NCBI RefSeq assembly: GCF_002553505.1
Contig: NZ_PDCP01000035.1
Location: 1-63,382 of the forward strand
Length of the DNA stretch: 63,382 nucleotides
Direction of reading: 5' to 3'
Source of the DNA: Mycolicibacterium agri
Lineage (GTDB): Bacteria; Actinomycetota; Actinomycetes; Mycobacteriales; Mycobacteriaceae
This document shows positions 7,576 to 16,663 of the stretch, one piece after another. The translations under genes and the position numbers were made by a program. How positions within the stretch are numbered: position 1 is the first letter of the stretch; the number at the start of each line of letters is the position of its first letter. The notes beneath the pieces were generated by a model. That model searched no databases, had not been told where the DNA came from, and worked only from the letters and a program-made list of their open reading frames with translations.

Positions 7576-9027
7576 CTAGTCGGGTTCTGTTGCGGGGGAT
7601 CGAGACCCATCTTCGCGGGCGTTGTCTGTGCCGTGGGTTTTGTTCACACTCAATGCCTTCTTGATGCTGTGGGTCACGTCGGCGACGGCCTTCTTGATGC
7701 CACTGCGCACATTGGTGACCGCATCTCGCAACGGTGTGGGCCGCGTTCGGTTCGCGGAAGAGGGCGTCGGATCGTGGGTGCGTCCTTCGGACAGCGCGGT
7801 GACGCCGCCGTTGTCGTCCACCGATTCGCCGACGGACTGGTTGGTCTGCAAATCGGCGCCCTCGATGACGTCTGTATCCGTCGACACCGCAGCGGGTTTG
7901 ACCGGTGCCTGCGGTTGGATGAGCGCGCGGGCGTTGTCGAATCCTTCTGAGATCGCGTCGGCGAAGTTGCCAGCGGCAGCGGCTGGGTCGACGCGGGGGA
8001 TCAGCCGTGCTGGGGTCGGCTTCCATGGCTCGATGCTGCGGTCATATCCGAGTTCGACGACCTCGCGGAAGAACGGCTCCACGACGTCGATCAACGGCTC
8101 GGGTACACCTGCAGTGCGCAACGGCCCGAACAACGGCAGGTCCGGGCTGTCGAACAAGTAGTAGCTGGTGTCCCCGTACTCGCCCTGGTACGCCGGTGAT
8201 TTCGTGGGGTCATCGGCGGGAAGGCTCACGTCGAAGCCGTACATGTGTACATAGACGACTCCCAGCACCGCGTTCACGTCGGCGATGAAATTGAGCGGGT
8301 ACAGCGGGAAGTCGGCGAAGCCGTCGTACTTTCGGTTGATCTCGACCGTGTCGAACTGGGTGTTGGTCGGGGCAGAGCCGTTCAGGGTCAGATTGACAAT
8401 CGGGATGTACAAATTCGGAAAGCGGGCAGCAAGGCCACCATTGGGCAGGTTGGGATCACCGCCAAGGACGAAGTCGATGTCAGGGGCTGTTGTCCCCTCT
8501 GGGTACTCCTGCGCGAGCCGTCGCTTCACGACGTTCGCCGCACCCGTGCCCTGCGACTGTCCATAGATGATCAAATGCTTGTTCGGATGGCTGGCGATCG
8601 CGTCCTCCAGATCGTTGGCACCCACCTCCAAGGACACATCCGCGGTGAGATCGAAGAGCCCCGACAGTTTCCACAACGGCTCGTCCGGCCAGGCCGGGCC
8701 ATCAAGCCCGAATATCTCCGAAGGGCCAAGGGCGAGCCCAAGGACGCGGAAAAAACCCGTGATGGGCCAAAATTCCTGTGGGGCCGTCACCGCGGTGTAT
8801 TCGATGTAGCCCGGATGCGTTGGGGCGATGAACTGATTCTTGACGGACTCGAGCCAAGAAGCGTCGGGTGTCGGAACCGTGGTCCCGCCCAGGATCAGAG
8901 CGCAGGTCACCTCGGTGTCCGAACACGGCTCGCGCTCTGCGGACGCCGTCGACACCGGAGCCGCCGCGAATCCCACCCCCAGCGCGACCGCCAATGCGCC
9001 GATACGACCGATGTGCTTGCCGCTCAT
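7576..9027 (-). CDS. secreted PE-PPE-domain alpha/beta hydrolase
   Basis: 483 residues. A Sec signal peptide (about residues 1-33, ending STASA) is followed by a PE-PPE domain, a serine-hydrolase fold common at the C-terminus of mycobacterial PE and PPE proteins. The nucleophile elbow is YGQSQGTG. There is no PE or PPE N-terminal domain. The last ~120 residues are low-complexity and basic (RSGIKKAVADVTHSIKKAL). ATG at 9027 has GGAGGACG as ribosome binding site. It looks inserted between truB and mntR and is visibly less GC-rich than its neighbours. An esterase role is inferred. Confidence 0.82.
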   Translation of the reverse strand: MSGKHIGRIGALAVALGVGFAAAPVSTASAEREPCSDTEVTCALILGGTTVPTPDASWLESVKNQFIAPTHPGYIEYTAVTAPQEFWPITGFFRVLGLALGPSEIFGLDGPAWPDEPLWKLSGLFDLTADVSLEVGANDLEDAIASHPNKHLIIYGQSQGTGAANVVKRRLAQEYPEGTTAPDIDFVLGGDPNLPNGGLAARFPNLYIPIVNLTLNGSAPTNTQFDTVEINRKYDGFADFPLYPLNFIADVNAVLGVVYVHMYGFDVSLPADDPTKSPAYQGEYGDTSYYLFDSPDLPLFGPLRTAGVPEPLIDVVEPFFREVVELGYDRSIEPWKPTPARLIPRVDPAAAAGNFADAISEGFDNARALIQPQAPVKPAAVSTDTDVIEGADLQTNQSVGESVDDNGGVTALSEGRTHDPTPSSANRTRPTPLRDAVTNVRSGIKKAVADVTHSIKKALSVNKTHGTDNAREDGSRSPATEPD

Positions 9028-9230
9028 GACCCGTCCTCCACCCTCGGTCCCGGCGAACGACGACCATCGTGTTCTGTGTCCAGTTCCGTGATGGAAATGC
9101 TCAATGGCGACAGTGCCGGCACACGCAGTAGTGCAGCACTGCGATTTCGCCGATTTCAGCGCAGATCGACCGAAGTGAACCCGCAAGGCTCACAATCCGT
9201 GTGAAGGCCGACAACGATCGGAGGCCGCCC

Positions 9231-9644
9231 ATGACAACCCCGTACAGACTCCTGCAAGTGGCGTTGGTGGTCTTCGGCGCCGTGGCCCTGCTGCTCTATC
9301 CGCTGGCGGTCGTCTGGCCGTCGGGGTGGGCGTGGCATGCCGGCGCACCGCATGAGTCGCAGTACTTCATGATGATCGTCGGCCTCTACGTCACCATCGG
9401 CGTCTTCTTGATCAACGCCGCGCGCAAGCCCGAGGCCAACCTGAGCTTCATCTGGTTCGTCGTCTGGTCATCGGTCGTGCACGCGGTCATCATGGCGGTG
9501 CAGTCGTTCGGCCACGGACACCACATGGGCCATCTGCTGGGTGATGTCCCGGCGCTTCTCATCGTCGCCGTCGTGCTGGCCGTTCTGGTCAAAGCCGCCG
9601 ACCTCAAGCCAGCCGGCGAATACCGGAGCCGACAGCCGAGCTAA
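9231..9644 (+). CDS. small four-helix membrane protein (DUF6632-like)
   Basis: 137 residues, with hydrophobic spans at roughly 5-25, 42-60, 70-88 and 100-120. A histidine-rich loop (FGHGHHMGH) follows span 3. The family label DUF6632 is from memory and tentative. ATG at 9231 is preceded by CGGAGG at ideal spacing; a GTG at 9201 is also in frame but lacks a site. It overlaps convergently with mntR by 4 bp. Confidence 0.7.
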   Translation: MTTPYRLLQVALVVFGAVALLLYPLAVVWPSGWAWHAGAPHESQYFMMIVGLYVTIGVFLINAARKPEANLSFIWFVVWSSVVHAVIMAVQSFGHGHHMGHLLGDVPALLIVAVVLAVLVKAADLKPAGEYRSRQPS

Positions 9645-10345
9645 CCGACCACCCAGATCGCCTCGGCCGCAGGGCTGCCGAGATCGACCGTGGTGCCCGG
9701 GTCGTCCTCCTCGGCCCCGGCGGACTTGATCGCCACCGAGATCATGCCCGCGAAGTCGCGGCGGGCCAGCACCATCAGCCGGGAGTCCAGCGTGATGCCG
9801 ACGCTGTCGAAGTAGCGCAGCATCTCCGGGTCGGCATCGGAGATGCGGGCGACCGTGCCGGTGTCGCCGTCCTCGCACACCGACAGCTGCCGCGCATCGG
9901 GTGTCGGCACGTGTCCATCGGCGGCAGGAATCGGATCGCCGTGCGGGTCGCGCTTGGGGTAGCCCAGCTTGGCGTCGATGCGGTCCAGCATCCGGTCGGA
10001 GACGGCATGCTCGAGCACCTCGGCCTCGTCATGCACCTCGTCCCAGCTGTAGCCGAGCACGCGAACCAGGAACGTCTCCATCAACCGGTGCCTGCGCACC
10101 ATCGCCAGGGCGGCCCTGCGACCGGCGTCGGTCAGCGTCACCGCCCCGTACTTCTCGTGGTTGACCAGCCCCTGATCGGCGAGCTTGCGGATGGACTCCG
10201 ATGCGGTGCTGGCCGAGACGCCGATCCGTTCGGCGAGCATCTTGGTGCTCACCTTCTCCAGCGACCACTCCTGGGCCGTCCAGATCACCTTCAGGTAATC
10301 CTGAGCGACCGCGGTCAGGTCGCGCGGGTTACCGTTCGGGTTCAC
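9641..10345 (-). CDS. mntR: DtxR-family manganese regulator MntR (SirR)
   Basis: 234 residues: an N-terminal winged helix (AERIGVSASTASESIRKLADQG), a metal-binding dimerisation domain (HRLMETFLVRVLGYSWDEVHDEAEVLEH) and a C-terminal FeoA/SH3-like domain. This is the layout of Rv2788, the Mn-responsive repressor of Mn uptake genes. GTG at 10345 (VNPNGNPRDL) is chosen because mycobacterial orthologues begin there. It is divergent from ribF, as in M. tuberculosis. Confidence 0.88.
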   Translation of the reverse strand: MNPNGNPRDLTAVAQDYLKVIWTAQEWSLEKVSTKMLAERIGVSASTASESIRKLADQGLVNHEKYGAVTLTDAGRRAALAMVRRHRLMETFLVRVLGYSWDEVHDEAEVLEHAVSDRMLDRIDAKLGYPKRDPHGDPIPAADGHVPTPDARQLSVCEDGDTGTVARISDADPEMLRYFDSVGITLDSRLMVLARRDFAGMISVAIKSAGAEEDDPGTTVDLGSPAAEAIWVVG

Positions 10346-10378
10346 AACTACGAAGTTTAGGCAATGGTTATCTGATCT

Positions 10379-10406
10379 GGTTGTCTGAACACGGTTGTCT
10401 GAACAC
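10379..10406. repeat. perfect 14-bp tandem duplication in the mntR/ribF spacer
   Basis: GGTTGTCTGAACAC occurs twice head-to-tail with no mismatch (10379-10392 and 10393-10406). It lies between divergent mntR and ribF. It may be a replication-slippage duplication or a doubled operator half-site. No dyad is obvious inside the unit. Confidence 0.7.
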
Positions 10407-10451
10407 GGGGAGTGAAGCACCGCGTTGCCCCCGCGCCGTAGGCTTGCCACT

Positions 10452-11426
10452 GTGCAGCGCTGGCGGGGCCAGGACGAGATTCCTACGGACTGGGGCAGAT
10501 GCGTCATCACGATCGGCGTGTTCGACGGGGTGCACCGCGGACACGCCGAGCTGATCCAGCACGCGGTGAAAGCGGGCAGGTCCCGCGGTGTGCCGACGGT
10601 GCTGATGACGTTCGACCCGCACCCGATGGAGGTCGTGTTCCCCGGCAGCCATCCCGCGCAGCTGACGACGCTGACCCGCCGCGCCGAGCTGGTCGAGGAG
10701 CTCGGCATCGACGTCTTCCTGGTCATGCCGTTCACCGCGGACTTCATGAAGCTCACGCCGGAGCGCTACATCCACGAGTTGCTGGTGGAACGGCTGCACG
10801 TCCTCGAGGTGGTGGTCGGCGAGAACTTCACCTTCGGCAAGAAGGCGGCCGGAAACGTCGACCTGCTGCGCAAGGCGGGGGAGCGGTTCGGCTTTGCGGT
10901 GGAGAGCGTGTCGCTGGTGGCCGAGCACCACAACGACGAGACCGTCACCTTCTCCTCGACCTACATCCGCTCCTGCGTCGATGCCGGCGACGTCGTCGCG
11001 GCCGCCGAGGCGCTGGGCCGGCCGCACCGGGTGGAAGGGGTCGTGGTCCGAGGCGACGGCCGCGGCCGGGTGCTGGGTTATCCGACCGCCAACGTCGCGC
11101 CGCCGATGTATTCGGCGATTCCCGCCGACGGGGTGTACGCCGCCTGGTTCACCGTGCTGGGCCACGGCCCGGTGATGGGCACCGTGGTGCCGGGCGAGCG
11201 GTACCAGGCGGCCGTCTCCATCGGCACGAATCCGACGTTCTCGGGGCGCACCCGCACGGTCGAGGCGTTCGTCCTCGACACCGAGGCCGACCTGTACGGC
11301 CAGCACGTCGCGCTGGACTTCGTCGCGCGCATCCGCGGCCAGGAGCGCTTCGAGTCGGTCGACGACCTGGTCAAGGCCATGGGCGCCGACATCGAACGGG
11401 CCCGCGACATCCTGACCGCCCAGTGA
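10452..11426 (+). CDS. ribF: bifunctional riboflavin kinase/FAD synthetase
   Basis: 324 residues. The N-terminal FMN adenylyltransferase domain has GVFDGVHRGHAEL and the later TYIRSCV. The C-terminal flavokinase domain has GRVLGYPTANV with the PTAN motif. It makes FMN and FAD from riboflavin. GTG at 10452 gives VQRWRGQDEIP, the conserved mycobacterial start. Divergence from mntR is syntenic with M. tuberculosis. Confidence 0.95.
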   Translation: MQRWRGQDEIPTDWGRCVITIGVFDGVHRGHAELIQHAVKAGRSRGVPTVLMTFDPHPMEVVFPGSHPAQLTTLTRRAELVEELGIDVFLVMPFTADFMKLTPERYIHELLVERLHVLEVVVGENFTFGKKAAGNVDLLRKAGERFGFAVESVSLVAEHHNDETVTFSSTYIRSCVDAGDVVAAAEALGRPHRVEGVVVRGDGRGRVLGYPTANVAPPMYSAIPADGVYAAWFTVLGHGPVMGTVVPGERYQAAVSIGTNPTFSGRTRTVEAFVLDTEADLYGQHVALDFVARIRGQERFESVDDLVKAMGADIERARDILTAQ

Positions 11427-11552
11427 CGCCGGCCTAAGCGATTCGTCCCGCAGCCTGGCCCGCTGCTAAACTCCCTGACGACCCAGCGTGGACTGCAGTT
11501 CGCGGCGGCCACGCCTAAGAAGACTCGCGGACCGATTGATGGAGATTGATTC

Positions 11553-11822
11553 GTGGCGCTCACTGCCGAACAGAAAAAAGAGATTCTGAACGAATATGGC
11601 CTGCACGAGACCGACACCGGCTCGCCGGAGGCCCAGGTTGCTCTGCTCACCAGGCGCATCGCCGACCTGACCGAGCACCTCAAGGTGCACAAGCACGATC
11701 ACCACTCGCGGCGCGGACTGCTGCTGCTCGTGGGTCGTCGGCGGCGGCTGCTCAAGTACGTCGCCCAGGTCGATGTGGAGCGCTATCGCTCCCTGATCGA
11801 GCGTCTCGGCCTGCGCCGCTGA
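11553..11822 (+). CDS. rpsO: 30S ribosomal protein S15
   Basis: 89 residues, the standard S15 length. The signatures TDTGSPEAQVALLTRRI, HDHHSRRGLL and RRRRLLKYV are present. It binds 16S rRNA in the platform of the small subunit. GTG start at 11553 with GGAG about 8 bp upstream. A TAAACT hexamer at 11467-11472 could be its -10 element; this is a weak inference. Confidence 0.96.
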   Translation: MALTAEQKKEILNEYGLHETDTGSPEAQVALLTRRIADLTEHLKVHKHDHHSRRGLLLLVGRRRRLLKYVAQVDVERYRSLIERLGLRR

Positions 11823-12146
11823 CCCGTCTCACGATGTCGGCCGCGGCTTCGCTGCGGTGTAACATGGGTGCGTTCGACAGCCGTCGGAGCCGCAGCGCGG
11901 TATCCGATCCGGACCTGAACGTCATAGGTGCGGTTCTCGCAGTCCGCGTGCACCGTTCCTGCGCGTCCCTGGCGGACCCCGCCTGATCGGGCGGTCTTCG
12001 GTAGTGGCTGCCGGGGCAAGTTTCCGGCCGCTTCGATCGACGGCCGTAGCCGCATCAAGGCCCGTGGTCTGACAGGCTGCTCAGCGTTATGAGCGTGACG
12101 ACGCAAAACAGCTGAATAAGACCCAAGAGAGGGCTCACGGACACAT
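11823..12146 (+). other. 324-bp rpsO-gpsI spacer, probable gpsI promoter and leader
   Basis: No credible gene here; M. tuberculosis has lppU at this position and it is missing. TGTAACAT at 11858-11865 resembles a -10 element and would give a leader of about 270 nt. A short hairpin, CCGCC at 11979-11983 pairing with GGCGG at 11990-11994 and followed by TCTT, lies inside it. In other bacteria PNPase controls its own leader mRNA, so a structured leader is plausible but unproven here. Confidence 0.45.
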
Positions 12147-14408
12147 ATGTCTGTTGCAGAAATTGAGGACGGCGTTTACGAATCGACCGCCGTCATCGAC
12201 AACGGAAGCTTCGGCAAGCGCACCATCCGCTTCGAGACCGGCCGCCTTGCCCAGCAGGCCGCCGGTTCGGCCGTCGCTTACCTTGACGACGAAACCATGC
12301 TCTTGTCGGCGACCACCGCCAGCAAGACACCCAAGGAACACTTCGACTTCTTCCCGTTGACGGTCGACGTCGAGGAGCGCATGTATGCCGCCGGGCGTAT
12401 CCCCGGCTCGTTCTTCCGCCGGGAGGGGCGTCCCTCCACCGACGCCATCCTGACGTGCCGGCTGATCGACCGCCCGCTGCGCCCGTCGTTCGTCGACGGC
12501 CTGCGCAACGAGATCCAGGTCGTGGTGACGGTGCTGTCGCTGGACCCCAACGACCTGTACGACGTATTGGCGATCAACGCCGCATCGGCGTCCACCCAGC
12601 TGGCCGGCCTGCCGTTCTCCGGTCCCGTCGGCGGTGTGCGCGTCGCGTTGATCGACGGCACCTGGGTCGCGTTCCCGACCGTCGAGCAGTTGGAGCGCGC
12701 GGTGTTCGACATGGTGGTCGCGGGCCGCGTCGTCGGTGACGACGCCGACGACGTCGCGATCATGATGGTCGAGGCCGAGGCCACCGAGAACGTCATCGAG
12801 CTGATCGAAGGCGGCGCGCAGTCGCCGACCGAATCCGTTGTGGCCGAAGGCCTTGAGGCCGCCAAGCCGTTTATCCGCGTGGTGTGCGAGGCGCAGCAGG
12901 CGCTGGCCGATCGCGCTGCCAAGGAGACCGCCGAGTATCCGCTGTTCCCGGAGTACGGCGACGACGTGTACTACGCGGTGTCTTCGGTGGCCACCGACGC
13001 GCTGTCGGAGGCGTTGACGATCGCAGGCAAGACCGAGCGCAACGAGCGCACCGACGAGATCAAGGCCGAGGTGCTCGAGCGGCTGGCCGAGCAGTTCGCC
13101 GGCCGCGAGAAGGAGATCGGCGCTGCGTTCCGTGCGCTGACCAAGAAGCTTGTGCGGCAACGCATTTTGACCGACCACTTCCGCATCGACGGCCGCGGCG
13201 TTACCGACATCCGCGCGTTGTCGGCCGAGGTGGCCGTGGTGCCGCGGGCACACGGCAGCGCGCTGTTCGAGCGCGGCGAGACCCAGATCCTGGGCATCAC
13301 CACGCTGGACATGATGAAGATGGCCCAGCAGATCGACTCGCTGGGACCGGAAACCAGCAAGCGCTACATGCACCACTACAACTTCCCGCCGTATTCGACC
13401 GGTGAGACCGGCCGCGTCGGTTCGCCCAAGCGCCGCGAGATCGGCCACGGCGCACTGGCCGAGCGGGCGCTGGTGCCGGTGCTGCCCAGCGTCGAGGAGT
13501 TCCCGTACGCGATCCGGCAGGTTTCCGAGGCGCTCGGCTCCAACGGGTCGACCTCGATGGGTTCGGTGTGCGCATCGACGCTGGCGCTGCTGAATGCGGG
13601 TGTTCCGCTGAAGGCGCCGGTCGCGGGCATCGCGATGGGTCTGGTGTCCGACGACGTCGAGCTCGAAGACGGCACCACCGAGCGCCGTTTCGTCGCGCTG
13701 ACCGACATCCTCGGCGCCGAAGACGCGTTCGGCGACATGGACTTCAAGGTGGCAGGCACCAAGGACTTCGTCACCGCGCTGCAGCTGGACACCAAGCTCG
13801 ACGGCATCCCGTCGCAGGTGCTGGCCGGTGCGCTGGCGCAGGCCAAGGACGCCAGGCTGACCATCCTTGAGGTGATGGCCGAGGCCATCGACGGCCCCGA
13901 CGAGATGAGCCCGTACGCGCCGCGCGTCACCGCGATCAAGGTGCCCGTCGACAAGATCGGCGAGGTTATCGGCCCCAAGGGCAAGATCATCAACGCGATC
14001 ACCGAGGAGACCGGCGCGCAGATCTCGATCGAGGACGACGGCACCGTGTTCGTCGGCGCGACCGACGGGCCGTCGGCGCAGGCCGCGATCGACAAGATCA
14101 ACGCCATCGCCAACCCGCAGCTGCCGAAGGTCGGCGAGCGGTTCCTCGGAACCATCGTCAAGACAACCGATTTCGGTGCATTCGTGTCGCTGCTGCCGGG
14201 TCGTGACGGGCTGGTGCACATCTCCAAGCTCGGCCGCGGCAAGCGCATCGGCAAGGTCGAAGACGTGGTCAGCGTCGGCGACAAGCTGCGCGTGGAAATC
14301 GCCGACATCGACAACCGAGGAAAGATTTCGCTCGTCCTGGTTCCGGAAGACGAGGCTGACGACGCCTCCTCTGCTGATAAGCCGGTCGATGCCACGACAA
14401 GCAACTAA
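12147..14408 (+). CDS. gpsI: polyribonucleotide nucleotidyltransferase (PNPase)
   Basis: 753 residues. Two RNase PH-type domains (about 1-230 and 310-560) flank a helical linker, followed by a KH domain (GPKGKIINAITEETGAQIS) and an S1 domain near the C-terminus (VGERFLGTIVKTTDFGAFV). It degrades RNA 3'-5' phosphorolytically and is a degradosome component. Rv2783c is the counterpart. The 3' end overlaps the pepR start by 20 bp. Confidence 0.97.
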   Translation: MSVAEIEDGVYESTAVIDNGSFGKRTIRFETGRLAQQAAGSAVAYLDDETMLLSATTASKTPKEHFDFFPLTVDVEERMYAAGRIPGSFFRREGRPSTDAILTCRLIDRPLRPSFVDGLRNEIQVVVTVLSLDPNDLYDVLAINAASASTQLAGLPFSGPVGGVRVALIDGTWVAFPTVEQLERAVFDMVVAGRVVGDDADDVAIMMVEAEATENVIELIEGGAQSPTESVVAEGLEAAKPFIRVVCEAQQALADRAAKETAEYPLFPEYGDDVYYAVSSVATDALSEALTIAGKTERNERTDEIKAEVLERLAEQFAGREKEIGAAFRALTKKLVRQRILTDHFRIDGRGVTDIRALSAEVAVVPRAHGSALFERGETQILGITTLDMMKMAQQIDSLGPETSKRYMHHYNFPPYSTGETGRVGSPKRREIGHGALAERALVPVLPSVEEFPYAIRQVSEALGSNGSTSMGSVCASTLALLNAGVPLKAPVAGIAMGLVSDDVELEDGTTERRFVALTDILGAEDAFGDMDFKVAGTKDFVTALQLDTKLDGIPSQVLAGALAQAKDARLTILEVMAEAIDGPDEMSPYAPRVTAIKVPVDKIGEVIGPKGKIINAITEETGAQISIEDDGTVFVGATDGPSAQAAIDKINAIANPQLPKVGERFLGTIVKTTDFGAFVSLLPGRDGLVHISKLGRGKRIGKVEDVVSVGDKLRVEIADIDNRGKISLVLVPEDEADDASSADKPVDATTSN

Positions 14409-15741
14409 CCGAAAGGCGGGCCTTCGCCGGGTCCGCCGCGGAAACGAGTCCGCAGAACAGTCCACTGTCCGCCGCACCACCCTTCCGGGTGGCTTGCGGG
14501 TGGTCACCGAATACATCCCGTCGGTGCGCTCGGCGTCCGTCGGGGTGTGGGTCGGCGTCGGGTCGCGCGACGAAGGTCCCAGCGTTGCAGGCGCGGCCCA
14601 TTTCCTGGAACACCTTTTGTTCAAGGCCACCCCGACGCGCACCGCGGTGGAGATCGCTCAAGCGGTCGACGCGGTGGGCGGTGAACTGAACGCCTTCACG
14701 GCCCGCGAGCACACCTGCTACTACGCGCACGTGCTCGACTCCGATCTGGAGCTGGCGATCGACCTGGTCGCCGACGTGGTGCTGCGCGGCGTGTGTGCAC
14801 CGGAGGACGTCGAACTCGAACGCGCGGTCGTGCTGGAAGAGATCGCCATGCGTGACGACGACCCCGAGGACACCCTCGGCGACGTCTTCCTGTCGGCGGT
14901 GTTCGGCCCGCATCCGGTGGGTCGGCCCGTAATCGGCAGCGCCGCTTCGGTTTCGGCGATGACCCGCGACCAGCTGCACTCGTTTCACGTCCGGCGCTAC
15001 ACACCTGAGCGGATGGTCGTCGCGGTTGCGGGCAACGTCGACCACCTCGAGGTGGTGGGCATGGTGCGCGAGTACTTCGGCAGGCATCTGGTGCGCAGCC
15101 GCACCGCGGTGCCGCCGCGCAAGGGCACCGGCAGGGTGACCGGGCGGCCGTCGCTGGAAGTGGTCAACCGGGATGCCGAGCAGACCCACATGTCGCTCGG
15201 CGTGCGGGTACCGGGCAGGCATTGGAAGCAGCGCTGGACACTGTCGGTGCTCAACACCGCGCTCGGCGGCGGGCTCAGTTCCCGGCTGTTCCAACAGGTT
15301 CGCGAATCCCGCGGTCTGGCCTACTCGGTGTACTCGACCGTCGACACGTTCTCCGACAGCGGCGCGCTGTCGGTGTATGCCGCATGCCTGCCCGAGCGCT
15401 TCCCCGAAGTGGCCCGAGTGACCACCGACGTACTGGAGGCGGTGGCCCGCGACGGGATCACCGAGGCGGAGTGCCGGATCGCCAAGGGCTCGCTGCGCGG
15501 CGGGCTGGTGCTGGGGCTTGAGGACTCCGGCTCCAGGATGAACCGGCTCGGCCGCAACGAGTTGAACTACGGCGAGCATCGCAGCATCGACGACACGCTG
15601 GCGATGATCGACGCGGTCACCCTGGAGGAAGTCAACGCGGTGGCCCGGCGGATGCTGAACAGGCCGTTCGGCGCCGCGGTGCTGGGGCCGTACCGGACCA
15701 AACGGTCGTTGCCGCAGCGGCTTCGGGCCATCGCGGGCTGA
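14389..15741 (+). CDS. pepR: M16 family zinc protease PepR
   Basis: 450 residues. The inverted zinc motif HFLEH is at residues 71-75, and the third ligand lies in LERAVVLEEIAM. The C-terminal half holds the R/Y segment GLSSRLFQQVRESRGLAYSVYS typical of M16B peptidases. ATG at 14389 lies inside the gpsI end. This start adds about 12 residues over the M. tuberculosis protein; the conserved part begins at RRTTLPGGLRVVTE. Co-transcription with gpsI is conserved in mycobacteria. Confidence 0.93.
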   Translation: MPRQATNRKAGLRRVRRGNESAEQSTVRRTTLPGGLRVVTEYIPSVRSASVGVWVGVGSRDEGPSVAGAAHFLEHLLFKATPTRTAVEIAQAVDAVGGELNAFTAREHTCYYAHVLDSDLELAIDLVADVVLRGVCAPEDVELERAVVLEEIAMRDDDPEDTLGDVFLSAVFGPHPVGRPVIGSAASVSAMTRDQLHSFHVRRYTPERMVVAVAGNVDHLEVVGMVREYFGRHLVRSRTAVPPRKGTGRVTGRPSLEVVNRDAEQTHMSLGVRVPGRHWKQRWTLSVLNTALGGGLSSRLFQQVRESRGLAYSVYSTVDTFSDSGALSVYAACLPERFPEVARVTTDVLEAVARDGITEAECRIAKGSLRGGLVLGLEDSGSRMNRLGRNELNYGEHRSIDDTLAMIDAVTLEEVNAVARRMLNRPFGAAVLGPYRTKRSLPQRLRAIAG

Positions 15742-15758
15742 TCGGTAGCGTGGGGGCC

Positions 15759-16661
15759 GTGAATCGACTCTCGCGACGAAGCGTCCTGGTCGGCGGGCTG
15801 GCGGTAGCCGGCCTCGCGGCCTGCCCACCGAAATCCGTCCTCGCCGAACCCAACGAACCCGTCTCGCCGGCGCACCAGCGCATCGAGGCGCTGCAACGCC
15901 AGCACAACACGAAGATCGGCGTCTACGCCGTCGACCTCGCATCCGGTCGCACGGTGTCGCATCTCGACGGCGAAATGTTCGCCATGTGCTCGACATTCAA
16001 GGGTTACGCCGCGGCCCGGGTGCTGCAGATGGTGCAGAACGGTGAGTTGACGCTGGACCGCCAGGTGTACGTCGACCCGAAATGGGCGGCGCTGCCGAAC
16101 TCGCCGAGGACCGCCCCGAACTCCGGCGGTCAGATGAGCTTGGCAGACCTTTGCGCGGCCGCCGTGCAGGTCAGCGACAACGCCGCGGGCAACCTGCTGC
16201 TGCAGACGATCGGCGGGCCATCGGCCATCACCCACTTCGCGCGCAGCATAGGCGACGAGCGGACTCGGCTCGACCGTTGGGAGATCGAGTTGAACTCCGC
16301 GACACCGGGAGACCCCCGCGACACCAGCACGCCGCGGGCACTCGGCGGCGGCTACCGCGCCCTGCTCACCGGCGACGCGTTGGCACCGCCGCAACGCCAG
16401 CAGCTCGAAGACTGGATGCGCGCCAACGAGACGTCGAGCATCCGGCCGGCCCTTCCCGAGGGCTGGACCACCGCGGACAAGACCGGCAACGGCGACTACG
16501 CCAGCACCAACGACGTCGGCATCGCCTACGGCCCGCAGGGGGAGCGGCTGTTGCTCGCCATCATGACGCGCACACAGACCGACAATCCCGATGCGCCCAA
16601 CAACCGGCCGTTGATCGGCGAGGTCACCAAGGCACTGGTTCCGTGGCTTCTCGGTAGCTGA
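15759..16661 (+). CDS. blaS: class A beta-lactamase (BlaS type)
   Basis: 300 residues. All class A motifs are present: S-T-F-K in MCSTFKGY, SDN in VSDNAAGN, the Glu166 loop in RWEIELN, and KTG in DKTGNG. The N-terminus has a twin-arginine motif (LSRRSVLVGG), then a hydrophobic core ending LAAC, which also satisfies a lipobox, so a Tat-exported lipoprotein is possible. GTG at 15759 has GTGGGGG upstream; GTG at 15750 is in frame. Position next to pepR matches blaS of M. smegmatis. It hydrolyses beta-lactams in the cell envelope. Confidence 0.93.
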   Translation: MNRLSRRSVLVGGLAVAGLAACPPKSVLAEPNEPVSPAHQRIEALQRQHNTKIGVYAVDLASGRTVSHLDGEMFAMCSTFKGYAAARVLQMVQNGELTLDRQVYVDPKWAALPNSPRTAPNSGGQMSLADLCAAAVQVSDNAAGNLLLQTIGGPSAITHFARSIGDERTRLDRWEIELNSATPGDPRDTSTPRALGGGYRALLTGDALAPPQRQQLEDWMRANETSSIRPALPEGWTTADKTGNGDYASTNDVGIAYGPQGERLLLAIMTRTQTDNPDAPNNRPLIGEVTKALVPWLLGS

Positions 16662-16663
16662 GC

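Noticed and set aside
8245..9204. Plus-strand 319-codon frame opposite the PE-PPE-domain gene
   Set aside because: No domain, and the minus strand has signal peptide, catalytic motif and a ribosome site.
12135..14642. 835-codon open frame antisense to gpsI
   Set aside because: A GC-rich codon-position artefact: the opposite strand encodes full-length PNPase with every domain, while the antisense product is low-complexity and resembles no family.
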